40,554 nucleotides of DNA from Acidobacteriota bacterium (lineage in GTDB: Bacteria; Acidobacteriota; Vicinamibacteria; Vicinamibacterales; CAVVIG01). Below the pieces are notes generated by a model. That model saw only the letters and a list, made by a program, of their open reading frames with translations. It was not told the origin of the DNA and ran no database searches. Made by a program: the position numbers and the translations under genes. Shown one piece after another: positions 22,043 to 30,404 of this stretch; positions within the stretch are counted from its first letter, which is position 1; every line of letters starts with the position of its first letter. The stretch is from contig QHWJ01000339.1 of the NCBI GenBank assembly GCA_003222535.1, positions 1 to 40,554 of the forward strand. Direction: 5' to 3'.

Positions 22043-25000
22043 ATGCAACAGCGACGGGTGAGCCTGCTGGCGGCAATCTCGATCGTCTGCCTCACGGGCG
22101 TGGGCGCCTTCGCCCAGGGCTCATCGACGGCGTCCATCTCGGGTGTCGTCGTCGATTCGGCCGGAGGCGTCGTCCCCGGCGCCGATGTGACCGTCAGGAA
22201 CAACGGCACGGCCGAGACGTTCACGGCGGTGACGTCCGGACAGGGCGTCTTCTCCGTCCCGTCGCTGATCACCGGGACCTATACGGTGACCGTCTCCCTC
22301 CAGGGATTCAAGACCGCGGTGCTCAACACCGTCGTCGTCAACGCGGGCGTGCCGGCGAGCGTTCGCGCGACGCTCGAAGTGGGCGGCATCAGCGAACAGG
22401 TGATCGTGCAGTCCACCAGTCAGATCGTGCAGACGCAGACGGCCGCGGTCTCGACGACGCTCGATACGCGTCAGGTGCAGAGCCTGCCGCTCTCCAGCCG
22501 CAGCGCGGCGGATTTCGTCGTGTTTCTGCCGGGTGTGCAGACGGCCGGCGGCTCGCGCGATTCGATCGTCAACGGCCTTCCGCAGGGCACCATCAACATG
22601 ACGCTGGACGGCGTCAACATCCAGGACAACACGCTCAAGACGACCGACGGGTTCTTCGCGATGATCGCGCCGCGACTGGATGCCGTCGAGGAGATCACGT
22701 TCACCTCCGGGGCGCAGGGGGCAGACGGCACCGGTATGGGCGCGACGCAGATCCGCTTCGTCACCCGGTCCGGAACGAACGACTTGAAAGGCAGCGTGTA
22801 CCACACGTACCGGAGCGACGAGCTGAACGCGAATACCTGGTTCAACAAGCGCGACGGTATCGAGAAGGCGCAGCTCCTGCGCAATCAGCCCGGGTTCAGC
22901 GTGGGCGGTCCGGTCGTGGTCCCGGGATTCAATGGACGGGGTAAAGCGTTCTTCTTCGTGAACTACGAGGAGCTGCGGGAACCGGCCGCCACCCGGCGCA
23001 CGCGTACGATTCTGAGCACGGCCTCGCAACAAGGCGTCTTCCGTTACAACACGGCGCAAGGAGTGCGCGAAGTCAACCTCTTCCAGCTCGCCGCCGCGTC
23101 GGGTCAGACGTCGACCGCCGATCCGATCATGGCGCGGCTGCTGGCCGACATTCGCGGCGCAACCAGCTCGGAAGGCACCGTCCGGGACCTCACGGATCCG
23201 CTATTCCAGGAATACTCGTTTGGGGTTCCCACCACGTCGTTGAGCCGCTACCCGACGGTTCGAGTCGACTACCAGCTCTCCGAGCGGCATCGCGCGACCT
23301 ACGCGATGAACTATCACTACAGCCGCGGCGGGCCCGACACCACGAACAATCGGGACCAGTTCTTCCCGGGCTTTCCCGTCGTCGGCTCCCAGTCCTCCGA
23401 CCGGAAGTCATGGAGCACCTGGCTGCGGTCCATCCTTGGAAAGAACGTCGTGAACGAGCTCCGCTTCGGCTACGGCGGCGCGCCGATTGATTTTTCCATG
23501 AACGATTTCAAGCCGTCGTTGTGGAGCGGCAGCGTCGCAAACCAGGGCGGGTTCTATCTCAATCTCGGTAACGCGCTGACGGGCCTCACCAATGCCGGCG
23601 CGTCGGGGACGCCGTCCGCGCGCGATGCGTACCACAAGTCGATCGAGAACAACCTCAGCTGGCAGAAAGGGTCCCACAGCCTCACCTTCGGGGGATCCTT
23701 CTCGCAGTTCGATTTGTGGATGGACAACCAGCAGGTGGTCCCGGAGCTGCGATTCGACGTGGTCCAGGGCGATCCTGCGGAGTCCCTCTTCACCCAGGCA
23801 AACTTCCAGGGCGCGTCGGCGACCAACATCACCAATGCGCGCAGGCTCTACGCGATCCTCACCGGGCGTGTCAGCGAGCTTCGGGGTGTCGCCCGCTTGA
23901 GCGACAGTGGTCAGTACCAGTTCAATGGAGCAGGGCGGCAGACCGTCCAGCAGCGCGAGCTCAGCGGATGGGCGCAGGATGCCTGGCGCATGCGCTCGAA
24001 CCTGACGTTGAGCTATGGGCTTCGGTACGATCTGCAGTTTCCGTTCGTCGCCAAGAACAACAGCTATTCGATTGGCGATTTCGACGACGTCTTCGGCGTG
24101 TCCGGCGCAGGGAACATCTTCAAGCCGGGAACGCTGGAGGGACAGCCACCGACGTTCCGTCAACTGAGCGAGAACGAGCGGCCGTATCCGATGGACTGGA
24201 ACAACGTCGCGCCAAGCGTGGGCGTTGCCTGGACGCCGGGCGCGGGCGGCGGGTGGCTTCGGCGTCTGACCGGCGACACCGGCGACCTGTCGATTCGCGC
24301 CGGTTACGCGTTGGCGTATTCGCGCAACGGTCTCAGCGACTTTCAAACCCCAATCGCGAACAACCCGGGCGTGTCGCTCAACGTGTTCCGGAACCTCGCG
24401 CTGGGAAACCTCGGCGCGCTCCCGCTGCTCATGCGGGACACGAGCCGCATGACGCCGGCGAGCTTTCCGGCGACACCCGTCTTCCCGTACACCGAGGTGG
24501 TGGACGGCGACATCACCATCTTCAGCCCCGAGTTGAGAGTGCCGCGGGCCGAAACCTGGCAGGCCGGCGTGACGCGGGCGCTCGGCCGGTCGCGAACGAT
24601 GGCCGTGGAGGCCCGCTATCTCGGCGCGCGATCGAGCGACGGCTGGCGCACCGGCAACAACAACACCAACAATTACAACGAGCTGAACATCATCGAGAAC
24701 GGCTTTCTGGATGAATTCAAGCTCGCGATGGCCAACCTCCAGGCCAACGTGGCGGCCGGGCGCGGCGGCACGTTCGCGTACTTCGGACCAGGCACCGGCA
24801 CGTCGCCTTTGCCGATTTTTCTCGCGTATTTCAACGGCGTCGCGCGCGCGCGCGCAGGCGATCCTGCGCTCTACACGTCACCCAACTTCCGCACCAGCAA
24901 CTTCCTCAACCCGCTCGCGCGGTTCAACCCGAATCCGTATGCCGCGGTCGATGCGCTCGACGCCGACGCCGTATCGCGAGCACGCGCGATCGCGGCAGGG

Positions 25001-25915
25001 TTGCCGCCGAACTTCATCGTGACGAACCCCGACCTGCTCGGCGGCGCCTTCATCGTCGAGAACGATGTGAGGACGATGTACCACTCGATGGCGCTCGAGC
25101 TCCGACGGCGCGGATCGAGCGGCCTCAACTTCGCATCCAGTTACGTGCTCGGACACGCCACCAACTCGCGGTTCCTCTCGCTTCGGCGGGAGAGTCCGAT
25201 GGTGCGCAACGACGGCGCCGAAGGAGACGTCACGCACGCGCTGAAAATGAACGTGGTGTACGACCTGCCGTTCGGGCACGGGCATCATCTCGGCGATGGG
25301 GTGAACGGGGCGCTCGATCGAATCATCGGCGGATGGCAGATCGCCGGCACCGCGCGAGTGCAAAGCGGTCAGCTCGTCGACCTGGGCAACGTCCGCCTGA
25401 TCGGGATGACGCCGAAAGAGCTCTCGAAGATGTTCAAGATCCGGATCGACGGCACCGGCCGCGTGTGGATGCTGCCGGAGGCGATCATCAACGAGAGCGT
25501 GAAGGCCTTCAGCGTCGACCCCGTATCGCCGACGGGCTACAGCCAGCTCGGCCCGCCGAGCGGCAAGTACATCGCGCCCGCGGACAGCATCGATTGCATC
25601 GAGACCATTCGCGGATGGGGCGATTGCGGTTTGCGGTCGGTCGTGCTCACGGGACCGATGTTCAAGCAGTTCGACATCGGGATCGCGAAGCGGGTGCCGA
25701 CATGGAGCCGCGCCACGGTCGAGTTGCGCGTCGACGTGCTGAATGCCTTCAACAACGTCAACTTCGTCCCGGTGAGCGGCATGGTGAACGGCGTGACGAC
25801 GGCGAATACGAACAACCGCGCCAACGGGGCCAACCCGGACGACTACGATGTGACGACGCTCACCGGCACCAACCCCGCACGCGTCGTGCAGGTCCAGGCG
25901 CGTTTCCGCTGGTAG
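22043..25915 (+). CDS. Large Oar-like TonB-dependent receptor
   Basis: 1,290 residues from ATG 22043 (GGAGAG upstream). The signal peptide is residues 1-25 (LLAAISIVCLTGVGAFAQ). Residues 28-110 form the carboxypeptidase-regulatory-like domain (ASISGVVVDSAGGVVPGADV, GTYTVTVSLQGFKTAVLN). The plug follows, with QVQSLPLSSRSAADFVVFLPG, NMTLDGVNIQDN and LDAVEEITFTSGAQGADG; next come the FVTRSGTNDLKGSVYHTYRS strand and NYEELREP, typical of Oar-type receptors. The barrel ends with aromatic RFRW. It is larger than the receptor at 13771 and only distantly similar to it. No obvious partner gene lies downstream. The substrate is unknown. The 160-base gap before it shows no clear promoter or riboswitch. 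Confidence 0.9.
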   Translation: MQQRRVSLLAAISIVCLTGVGAFAQGSSTASISGVVVDSAGGVVPGADVTVRNNGTAETFTAVTSGQGVFSVPSLITGTYTVTVSLQGFKTAVLNTVVVNAGVPASVRATLEVGGISEQVIVQSTSQIVQTQTAAVSTTLDTRQVQSLPLSSRSAADFVVFLPGVQTAGGSRDSIVNGLPQGTINMTLDGVNIQDNTLKTTDGFFAMIAPRLDAVEEITFTSGAQGADGTGMGATQIRFVTRSGTNDLKGSVYHTYRSDELNANTWFNKRDGIEKAQLLRNQPGFSVGGPVVVPGFNGRGKAFFFVNYEELREPAATRRTRTILSTASQQGVFRYNTAQGVREVNLFQLAAASGQTSTADPIMARLLADIRGATSSEGTVRDLTDPLFQEYSFGVPTTSLSRYPTVRVDYQLSERHRATYAMNYHYSRGGPDTTNNRDQFFPGFPVVGSQSSDRKSWSTWLRSILGKNVVNELRFGYGGAPIDFSMNDFKPSLWSGSVANQGGFYLNLGNALTGLTNAGASGTPSARDAYHKSIENNLSWQKGSHSLTFGGSFSQFDLWMDNQQVVPELRFDVVQGDPAESLFTQANFQGASATNITNARRLYAILTGRVSELRGVARLSDSGQYQFNGAGRQTVQQRELSGWAQDAWRMRSNLTLSYGLRYDLQFPFVAKNNSYSIGDFDDVFGVSGAGNIFKPGTLEGQPPTFRQLSENERPYPMDWNNVAPSVGVAWTPGAGGGWLRRLTGDTGDLSIRAGYALAYSRNGLSDFQTPIANNPGVSLNVFRNLALGNLGALPLLMRDTSRMTPASFPATPVFPYTEVVDGDITIFSPELRVPRAETWQAGVTRALGRSRTMAVEARYLGARSSDGWRTGNNNTNNYNELNIIENGFLDEFKLAMANLQANVAAGRGGTFAYFGPGTGTSPLPIFLAYFNGVARARAGDPALYTSPNFRTSNFLNPLARFNPNPYAAVDALDADAVSRARAIAAGLPPNFIVTNPDLLGGAFIVENDVRTMYHSMALELRRRGSSGLNFASSYVLGHATNSRFLSLRRESPMVRNDGAEGDVTHALKMNVVYDLPFGHGHHLGDGVNGALDRIIGGWQIAGTARVQSGQLVDLGNVRLIGMTPKELSKMFKIRIDGTGRVWMLPEAIINESVKAFSVDPVSPTGYSQLGPPSGKYIAPADSIDCIETIRGWGDCGLRSVVLTGPMFKQFDIGIAKRVPTWSRATVELRVDVLNAFNNVNFVPVSGMVNGVTTANTNNRANGANPDDYDVTTLTGTNPARVVQVQARFRW

Positions 25916-26135
25916 ATTCCGTCCTGCCAGGAACCCGCGCTAACGCGATCGGGCAGCCGTTTGATCTCTACTGGGGCTACCTGACATGGCCGACGTGGAT
26001 GCTCACCCGCGGGTTCGGCGCGGACGCTGTAGTACGAGCTGTTGGCACGCTCCTGCGACCGCGCCTCGGTACCGACCTCCCTGCGGGAAGCGGATGAGGC
26101 GTGCAGGGGCGCCAAGGCGCGGGCAAGTCTGTCGG

Positions 26136-26459
26136 TCATGAGCCACCCGGGCTCTGACGCAGCCCCAGTTTGGCCGCCCATGACCAGCCAGGTCGGCAGC
26201 AGCTCAGAGGTGCCAATGCCAGCCCGGCAGCTGTATCGAGCCGGTAGTGATATCCCAGCAGCAGTCCGAGCAGCGGGAGGTATCGTCCCCGCCTGACTCG
26301 TGCCGTGAGGCTGAGGCCGTACGCGGAAGGTATGAGCAGCAGCACTAGGAAGAGGAACGGGATCGGCATGACCGGGTGCAGACCGCTCGCCACCAAACCG
26401 GACCACGACAGGGCGAAGCATCCGGTGACGAGGAGAGCCAGTCGACACACCGCCGCCAT
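26136..26459 (-). CDS. Possible small multi-span membrane protein
   Basis: 107 codons from ATG 26459, with only a weak TGAG-type site upstream. The first 70 residues are hydrophobic with two to three spans (LALLVTGCFALSWSGLVASG, IPFLFLVLLLIPSAYGLSL, YLPLLGLLLGYHY) separated by a basic loop (TARVRRGRY), a believable membrane-protein pattern. The last 35 residues look like shadow sequence, so a frameshift or true end near residue 72 is possible. I recognise no family. It follows another hydrophobic ORF on the same strand. Confidence 0.38.
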   Translation of the reverse strand: MAAVCRLALLVTGCFALSWSGLVASGLHPVMPIPFLFLVLLLIPSAYGLSLTARVRRGRYLPLLGLLLGYHYRLDTAAGLALAPLSCCRPGWSWAAKLGLRQSPGGS

Positions 26460-26497
26460 CTTAGCTCACGCGTGACGGGCGCGAGCAGCGCGGACTG

Positions 26498-26692
26498 TCA
26501 GGTGGCCCGAGACTGAAGCCGGCTCGGATTTTCTACGCCGCCGGTGATCGTGCGCTCAGGCAGCCACCCGATCCAAGCGCAGGCAAGCGCCACCGTGTAA
26601 ATCGATCCAAGCAGTCGTGCGCCCAACGGGGTTGACAACAATGGAATGAAGAGCGGCAGCACGCAGAGCAACGCGAGCGCGACGCGGTCCAT
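26498..26692 (-). CDS. Possible small two-span membrane protein
   Basis: 64 codons from ATG 26692 with an AGGA site four bases upstream. The product reads MDRVALALLCVLPLFIPLLS, then a second hydrophobic helix GSIYTVALACAWIGWLP, and a polar tail. In the adjacent upstream frame the stretch GSINYLPIALGPMIVTWRR is also membrane-like, so this may be the rear part of a longer gene with a frameshift near 26700. I recognise no family, and there is no coding evidence beyond the RBS and hydrophobicity. Confidence 0.38.
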   Translation of the reverse strand: MDRVALALLCVLPLFIPLLSTPLGARLLGSIYTVALACAWIGWLPERTITGGVENPSRLQSRAT

Positions 26693-26774
26693 GCTGTCCT
26701 GCGCCAGGTCACGATCATCGGCCCCAGCGCGATCGGCAGGTAATTGATCGAGCCTGGACCTACTCGACCCACGA

Positions 26775-26805
26775 GGAGCGTGTTCGCATTTCGCGGACAC
26801 GCTCC
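26775..26805. repeat. Hairpin-forming palindrome
   Basis: GGAGCGTGTTCGC (26775-26787) pairs with GCGGACACGCTCC (26793-26805) around a five-base loop; twelve of thirteen positions are complementary and the other is a G-T pair. A smaller hairpin, GTTCGC/GCGAAC, lies at 26821-26839. Both sit in a 360-base stretch (26693-27055) with no other convincing feature. They look like dispersed repeat units or a transcript end for the minus-strand ORFs. Confidence 0.6.
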
Positions 26806-27055
26806 TAGGCGTGGCGACTCGTTCGCCATTCAAGCGAACATCGGGCGTATGACCAGACCTGTCAGCCCCACCAGGTATCCTCGCAAGAGTGTGCCGAACA
26901 GAACACGTTCTCCACGCTGCCAATCGTCACAATCGTTGATGCGGGGTTCGCGCGTTGCGGAATCGGTCTTCAACGTGCAGGGTTTTGAAACCGGCCACAG
27001 GCAACCCTGATGCTGTGGGCTCTGTGGGCTCACATGGTCGGTGCCGGGAGGTGGC

Positions 27056-30000
27056 GTGGATCCATTCGTCGCCCAGCTCGCTCGTCTCTGCACCGAACAC
27101 CGTACCCGCGCGAAATGGGTTTTCGTGCCGACGCACTCGCTCGGACGCACGCTCGGCGAGCGGATCGCGCGCGAAGGCACCAACTGGCTCAACCTCCGCT
27201 TCGTGACGCCGCTCGACATCGCGCTCCGCATGGGCGCACCGTTCCTCGTCGAGCGCGGCATCGATCCGTCCGAAGCGGGCCTGGGTCCGGCGCTCATGAT
27301 GCGGCTGCTGCTCGATCTGCCCGAGCCGGACGGCTACTTTCGTGCTCTTGCGGACCAGCCGACGATGGCGCAGGCGCTGTGGTCCACGGTGCGCGATCTG
27401 CGGATGGCAGGCGTGAAGTCGGACGACTTGAAAGCGGCTTCGTTCGAGTCGCCCGGGAAGCACGCCGAGCTGCGCGCCCTGCTCTCCGCGTACGAGCGGC
27501 ATCTGGAACGTGAGCACCGCGGCGACATGGCGTTGGTGTACGAAGAGGCGCTGACGCATCCCACGTGGTGCCCGATCCAGCCGCAGGACTGCTGGACCGA
27601 GCTGCCGCACGCGGCCTGGACCCTGCTGCAGCGCCTCTTGATCGACCGGATGCCCGGCGAACGCATCAGTCCGCGCGCGCTGGCTCTTCCCGGCCGCACC
27701 GTCCCGCGGCGGCTTGCGGCATCGACCATCGAACAGGTCGCACCGGAACGCGCAACGAATCCCCTTGCGTTCCTGATGACACCGGCGACCCTGAAAGGGT
27801 CGCCCTACACTCCGAGTATCGAGCTGTTCCACGCGGGCGGCCGGGAAGCAGAAATCGGGGAAGTGTTTCGCCGCATCCTGATCGCGGGCGTGCCGCTCGA
27901 CGACGTGGAGATCGCGTGCGCCTCAGACGCTCACGTTGCGCTGGTGTGGGAGAAGGCGCTTCGGCACGACTGGGCTGTCACGCTGGCGCCCGGCATCGCT
28001 GCGGCGCAGACTCGTCCTGGCCGCGCGCTCATCGGCCTGTGCGACTGGATTGAAACCGACTTCGCCGCGAGCCACTTCCGTCGTCTGCTCCAATCCGGAG
28101 ATCTTGGTGTTGAAGCCGAGGACGAAGGATTCAGTGCGGGGCAGGCCGCGCGCCTTCTTGCCCGCGCTGAAGCCGGCTGGGGACGGGCGACGTATGGTCT
28201 CGCGCTCGGACGGCTGCGCCGCGACTACGAGACACGCGCGGCGGATCCGGACGAGTCAGACGAAGACCGCGCGGATGCACGGGCAAAGGCCGACCTCACG
28301 GCGCGCGTCCTCGCCTGGATCACCGGGCTCGTGCGATCGATTCCCGAACCCGCGACCGATCTCCATCAGCCATCGGCCATCAGCCATGACGGTCGGGTCC
28401 CTTTGCAGACCGTTGTCGAAGCCGCTATCGCGTTTGTCGGACATACCACGGCACGGAAGAGCGCCCTCGACCATCGGGCGGCATCGGCGCTCGTCGACTA
28501 CGTCGCGGAGTTGCGCGCACTCGGCTCGTTCTCGTGCCCGCTGCCCGGGGCGCTGCGCTTCATCCGCGAACGTGTGCAGTCGCTGCACGTCGCGCCCGAA
28601 CGTCCACGTCCCGGCCACCTCTACGCCTGCACGCTGGCGGACGCTGGATACTCCGGACGTCCGCACGTCTTCGTCGCCGGCCTCGAGGAAGGACGAGTGT
28701 TTCCGTCGGCGGCCGAGGACGCCGTCCTGCTCGATTCGGAGCGCGCGGCGATCTCGCCTCTCTTGCGGTCTTCGACAGACAGGATTGACGAAGCCGTGTA
28801 CGCCGCGCTGGGGCGCCTCGCCGTGTCCGGCAAGACGAGCGTTACATTCAGTTACTCGTCTCAGGATACGCGCGAGTTCCGCGAGACGTATGCGTCCTGG
28901 CTGATGCTGCAGGTCTTTCGAGCGCAGCAGGCCGACGCCGGCCTCTCATATGAAGAAATGAAGGCGGCGCTCGGGGAGCCGAAGTCGGTCGTGTCGGCGG
29001 AACGGAATGCTGCGTCCTCTTCGGGTGGATGGTGGTTGCGCAGCGTCCTCGGCTCGGGCAGCGAGGGGGAAGAGGCGGTCGGCGCCGCATTCGGCGGTGT
29101 CGCGCTCGGCCGCAAGGCCGCACACGCGCGCGCGTCGGAAAAGTTCACCGAGTTCGACGGTTATGTGCCCGACGCGGGCGCAGTGCTCGATCCCTGCGCG
29201 GACGGCACCACCCTTTCGGTGACGGAGCTGGAAAAGGCGGCGGACTGTCCATTCCGTTTCTTCCTCAAGCGTGGCCTCGGCATTCGTCCCGTCGACGAGC
29301 GCGAGCGAGACAAGGATGTGTGGCTCGATCCGCTCACGCGCGGCACTGAGCTGCACGACCTGTATGCGTTGTTTCTGCGCCGATGCCGCGAAGCCGGCCG
29401 CCGGCCCGACGAAAAACAGGATGGCGCGTGGCTGAAGGGTGCCGTGCAAGCGCGGCTGACGGAGCTCCAGCGGGAGATGCCCGCGGCGACGATGGAGATT
29501 CTCGAGCGCGAGTCGAAGGACTTCCTCGCGGACGTCGAGCTGTTTCTCGAGGCGGAATGCGCGAGCTCAGCGTCCACGCCGATCGCGTTCGAAGTCTCGT
29601 TCGGTCGGCCGCTGGAAAGCGAAGAGATAGAGCCGCTGGCGCGCCCCGAAACGGTGGAAATCGATCTCGGCAAGGGACTGACGTTCCGAATCGCCGGCCG
29701 CATGGATCGCATAGACAAGGTCGGCGCCGCCTCGTTCGAGGTGGTCGACTACAAGACGGGCGGATTCTGGCGCGACGACTGGAATGGCACGTTCAACGGC
29801 GGCCGTCGTCTTCAGCATGCGCTCTACGGCCTGGCCGCGGTCGAGCTGCTTCGGAGCAAGTACAAGAAGCCAAGGGTGACTGCGGGCGTGTATTACTTTT
29901 CCAGCCATAAGGGGCGGCAGGAGCGGGTCAGAATCGATGCGCCGGGGCAGGCGGCGATTGCCCGGGTCCTCGGAGACCTCCGCGAATTGATCGTGCAAGG

Positions 30001-30145
30001 CGGCTTCGTCCACACGCCGGCAAAGGACAACTGCAAGTTCTGCGATTACGCCGCCGCCTGCGGCGACGACGTGCACGAGCAGGCCGACGCCAAACTGCAG
30101 GATTCCAGGTTGGCGGCGAATCGGAGGCTCGCCGCGCATGTCTAA
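27056..30145 (+). CDS. addB: AddB-type PD-(D/E)XK nuclease with 4Fe-4S motif
   Basis: 1,029 residues. I start at GTG 27056 with GGGAGG four bases upstream; GTG 27041 would place that SD inside the gene. The N-terminal part is an inactivated helicase-like fold, as usual in AddB ([20 protein letters not shown]). The C-terminal nuclease carries D898 and K900 in [10 protein letters not shown]731 ([16 protein letters not shown]) together with C993, C996 and C1002 ([10 protein letters not shown]) makes the iron-sulfur staple characteristic of AddB nucleases. With AddA it processes double-strand breaks for RecA loading. It precedes addA on the same strand across a 259-base gap filled with a G-rich repeat. 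A short CAGCCAT-type repeat near 28,365-28,390 codes for an in-frame loop. Confidence 0.82.
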   Translation: MDPFVAQLARLCTEHRTRAKWVFVPTHSLGRTLGERIAREGTNWLNLRFVTPLDIALRMGAPFLVERGIDPSEAGLGPALMMRLLLDLPEPDGYFRALADQPTMAQALWSTVRDLRMAGVKSDDLKAASFESPGKHAELRALLSAYERHLEREHRGDMALVYEEALTHPTWCPIQPQDCWTELPHAAWTLLQRLLIDRMPGERISPRALALPGRTVPRRLAASTIEQVAPERATNPLAFLMTPATLKGSPYTPSIELFHAGGREAEIGEVFRRILIAGVPLDDVEIACASDAHVALVWEKALRHDWAVTLAPGIAAAQTRPGRALIGLCDWIETDFAASHFRRLLQSGDLGVEAEDEGFSAGQAARLLARAEAGWGRATYGLALGRLRRDYETRAADPDESDEDRADARAKADLTARVLAWITGLVRSIPEPATDLHQPSAISHDGRVPLQTVVEAAIAFVGHTTARKSALDHRAASALVDYVAELRALGSFSCPLPGALRFIRERVQSLHVAPERPRPGHLYACTLADAGYSGRPHVFVAGLEEGRVFPSAAEDAVLLDSERAAISPLLRSSTDRIDEAVYAALGRLAVSGKTSVTFSYSSQDTREFRETYASWLMLQVFRAQQADAGLSYEEMKAALGEPKSVVSAERNAASSSGGWWLRSVLGSGSEGEEAVGAAFGGVALGRKAAHARASEKFTEFDGYVPDAGAVLDPCADGTTLSVTELEKAADCPFRFFLKRGLGIRPVDERERDKDVWLDPLTRGTELHDLYALFLRRCREAGRRPDEKQDGAWLKGAVQARLTELQREMPAATMEILERESKDFLADVELFLEAECASSASTPIAFEVSFGRPLESEEIEPLARPETVEIDLGKGLTFRIAGRMDRIDKVGAASFEVVDYKTGGFWRDDWNGTFNGGRRLQHALYGLAAVELLRSKYKKPRVTAGVYYFSSHKGRQERVRIDAPGQAAIARVLGDLRELIVQGGFVHTPAKDNCKFCDYAAACGDDVHEQADAKLQDSRLAANRRLAAHV

Positions 30146-30153
30146 GGCGAGGC

Positions 30154-30369
30154 CTCGTGGGTCTGGTGTGGCTGATAGGTCTGGTAGGTCAGGTGGGTCG
30201 CGTGGGTTGGGTGGGGCGGGTAGACCAGGTGGGTCTGGTGGGGCAGATGGGTCTGGTAGGGCAGGTGGGACTGGTTGGGCAGGTGCGTCTAGGGGACTTG
30301 GTGGGTCTTCTGGGTCGGGTGGGTCGGGTAGGGCAGGTGGGCCTGGTGGGTCTGGTGGGTCCGGTAGGT
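30154..30369 (+). repeat. G-rich degenerate tandem repeat between addB and addA
   Basis: About 216 bases built almost entirely from nine-base units close to GGTGGGTCT, with variants such as GGTAGGGCA and GGTGGGGCA. The plus strand has more than twenty runs of three or more G separated by short spacers. It lies between the stop of addB (30145) and the ribosome site of addA (30393). All plus frames are open through it, which creates false Gly/Ser-rich and Val/Gly-rich ORFs. It has strong potential to form G-quadruplex DNA or RNA. Confidence 0.85.
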
Positions 30370-30404
30370 CGAATAAGGAAGACTCCGAATCCAGGAGCCT
30401 CACC

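Noticed and set aside
30154-30369. CRISPR array
   Set aside because: The units are short, degenerate and contiguous, with no unique spacers and no cas genes in the window.
30138-30404. ATG at 30138 as addA start, giving a long Gly/Ser-rich N-terminus
   Set aside because: The extension is translated tandem repeat; GTG 30405 has a proper AGGAG site and puts Walker A at the usual position.
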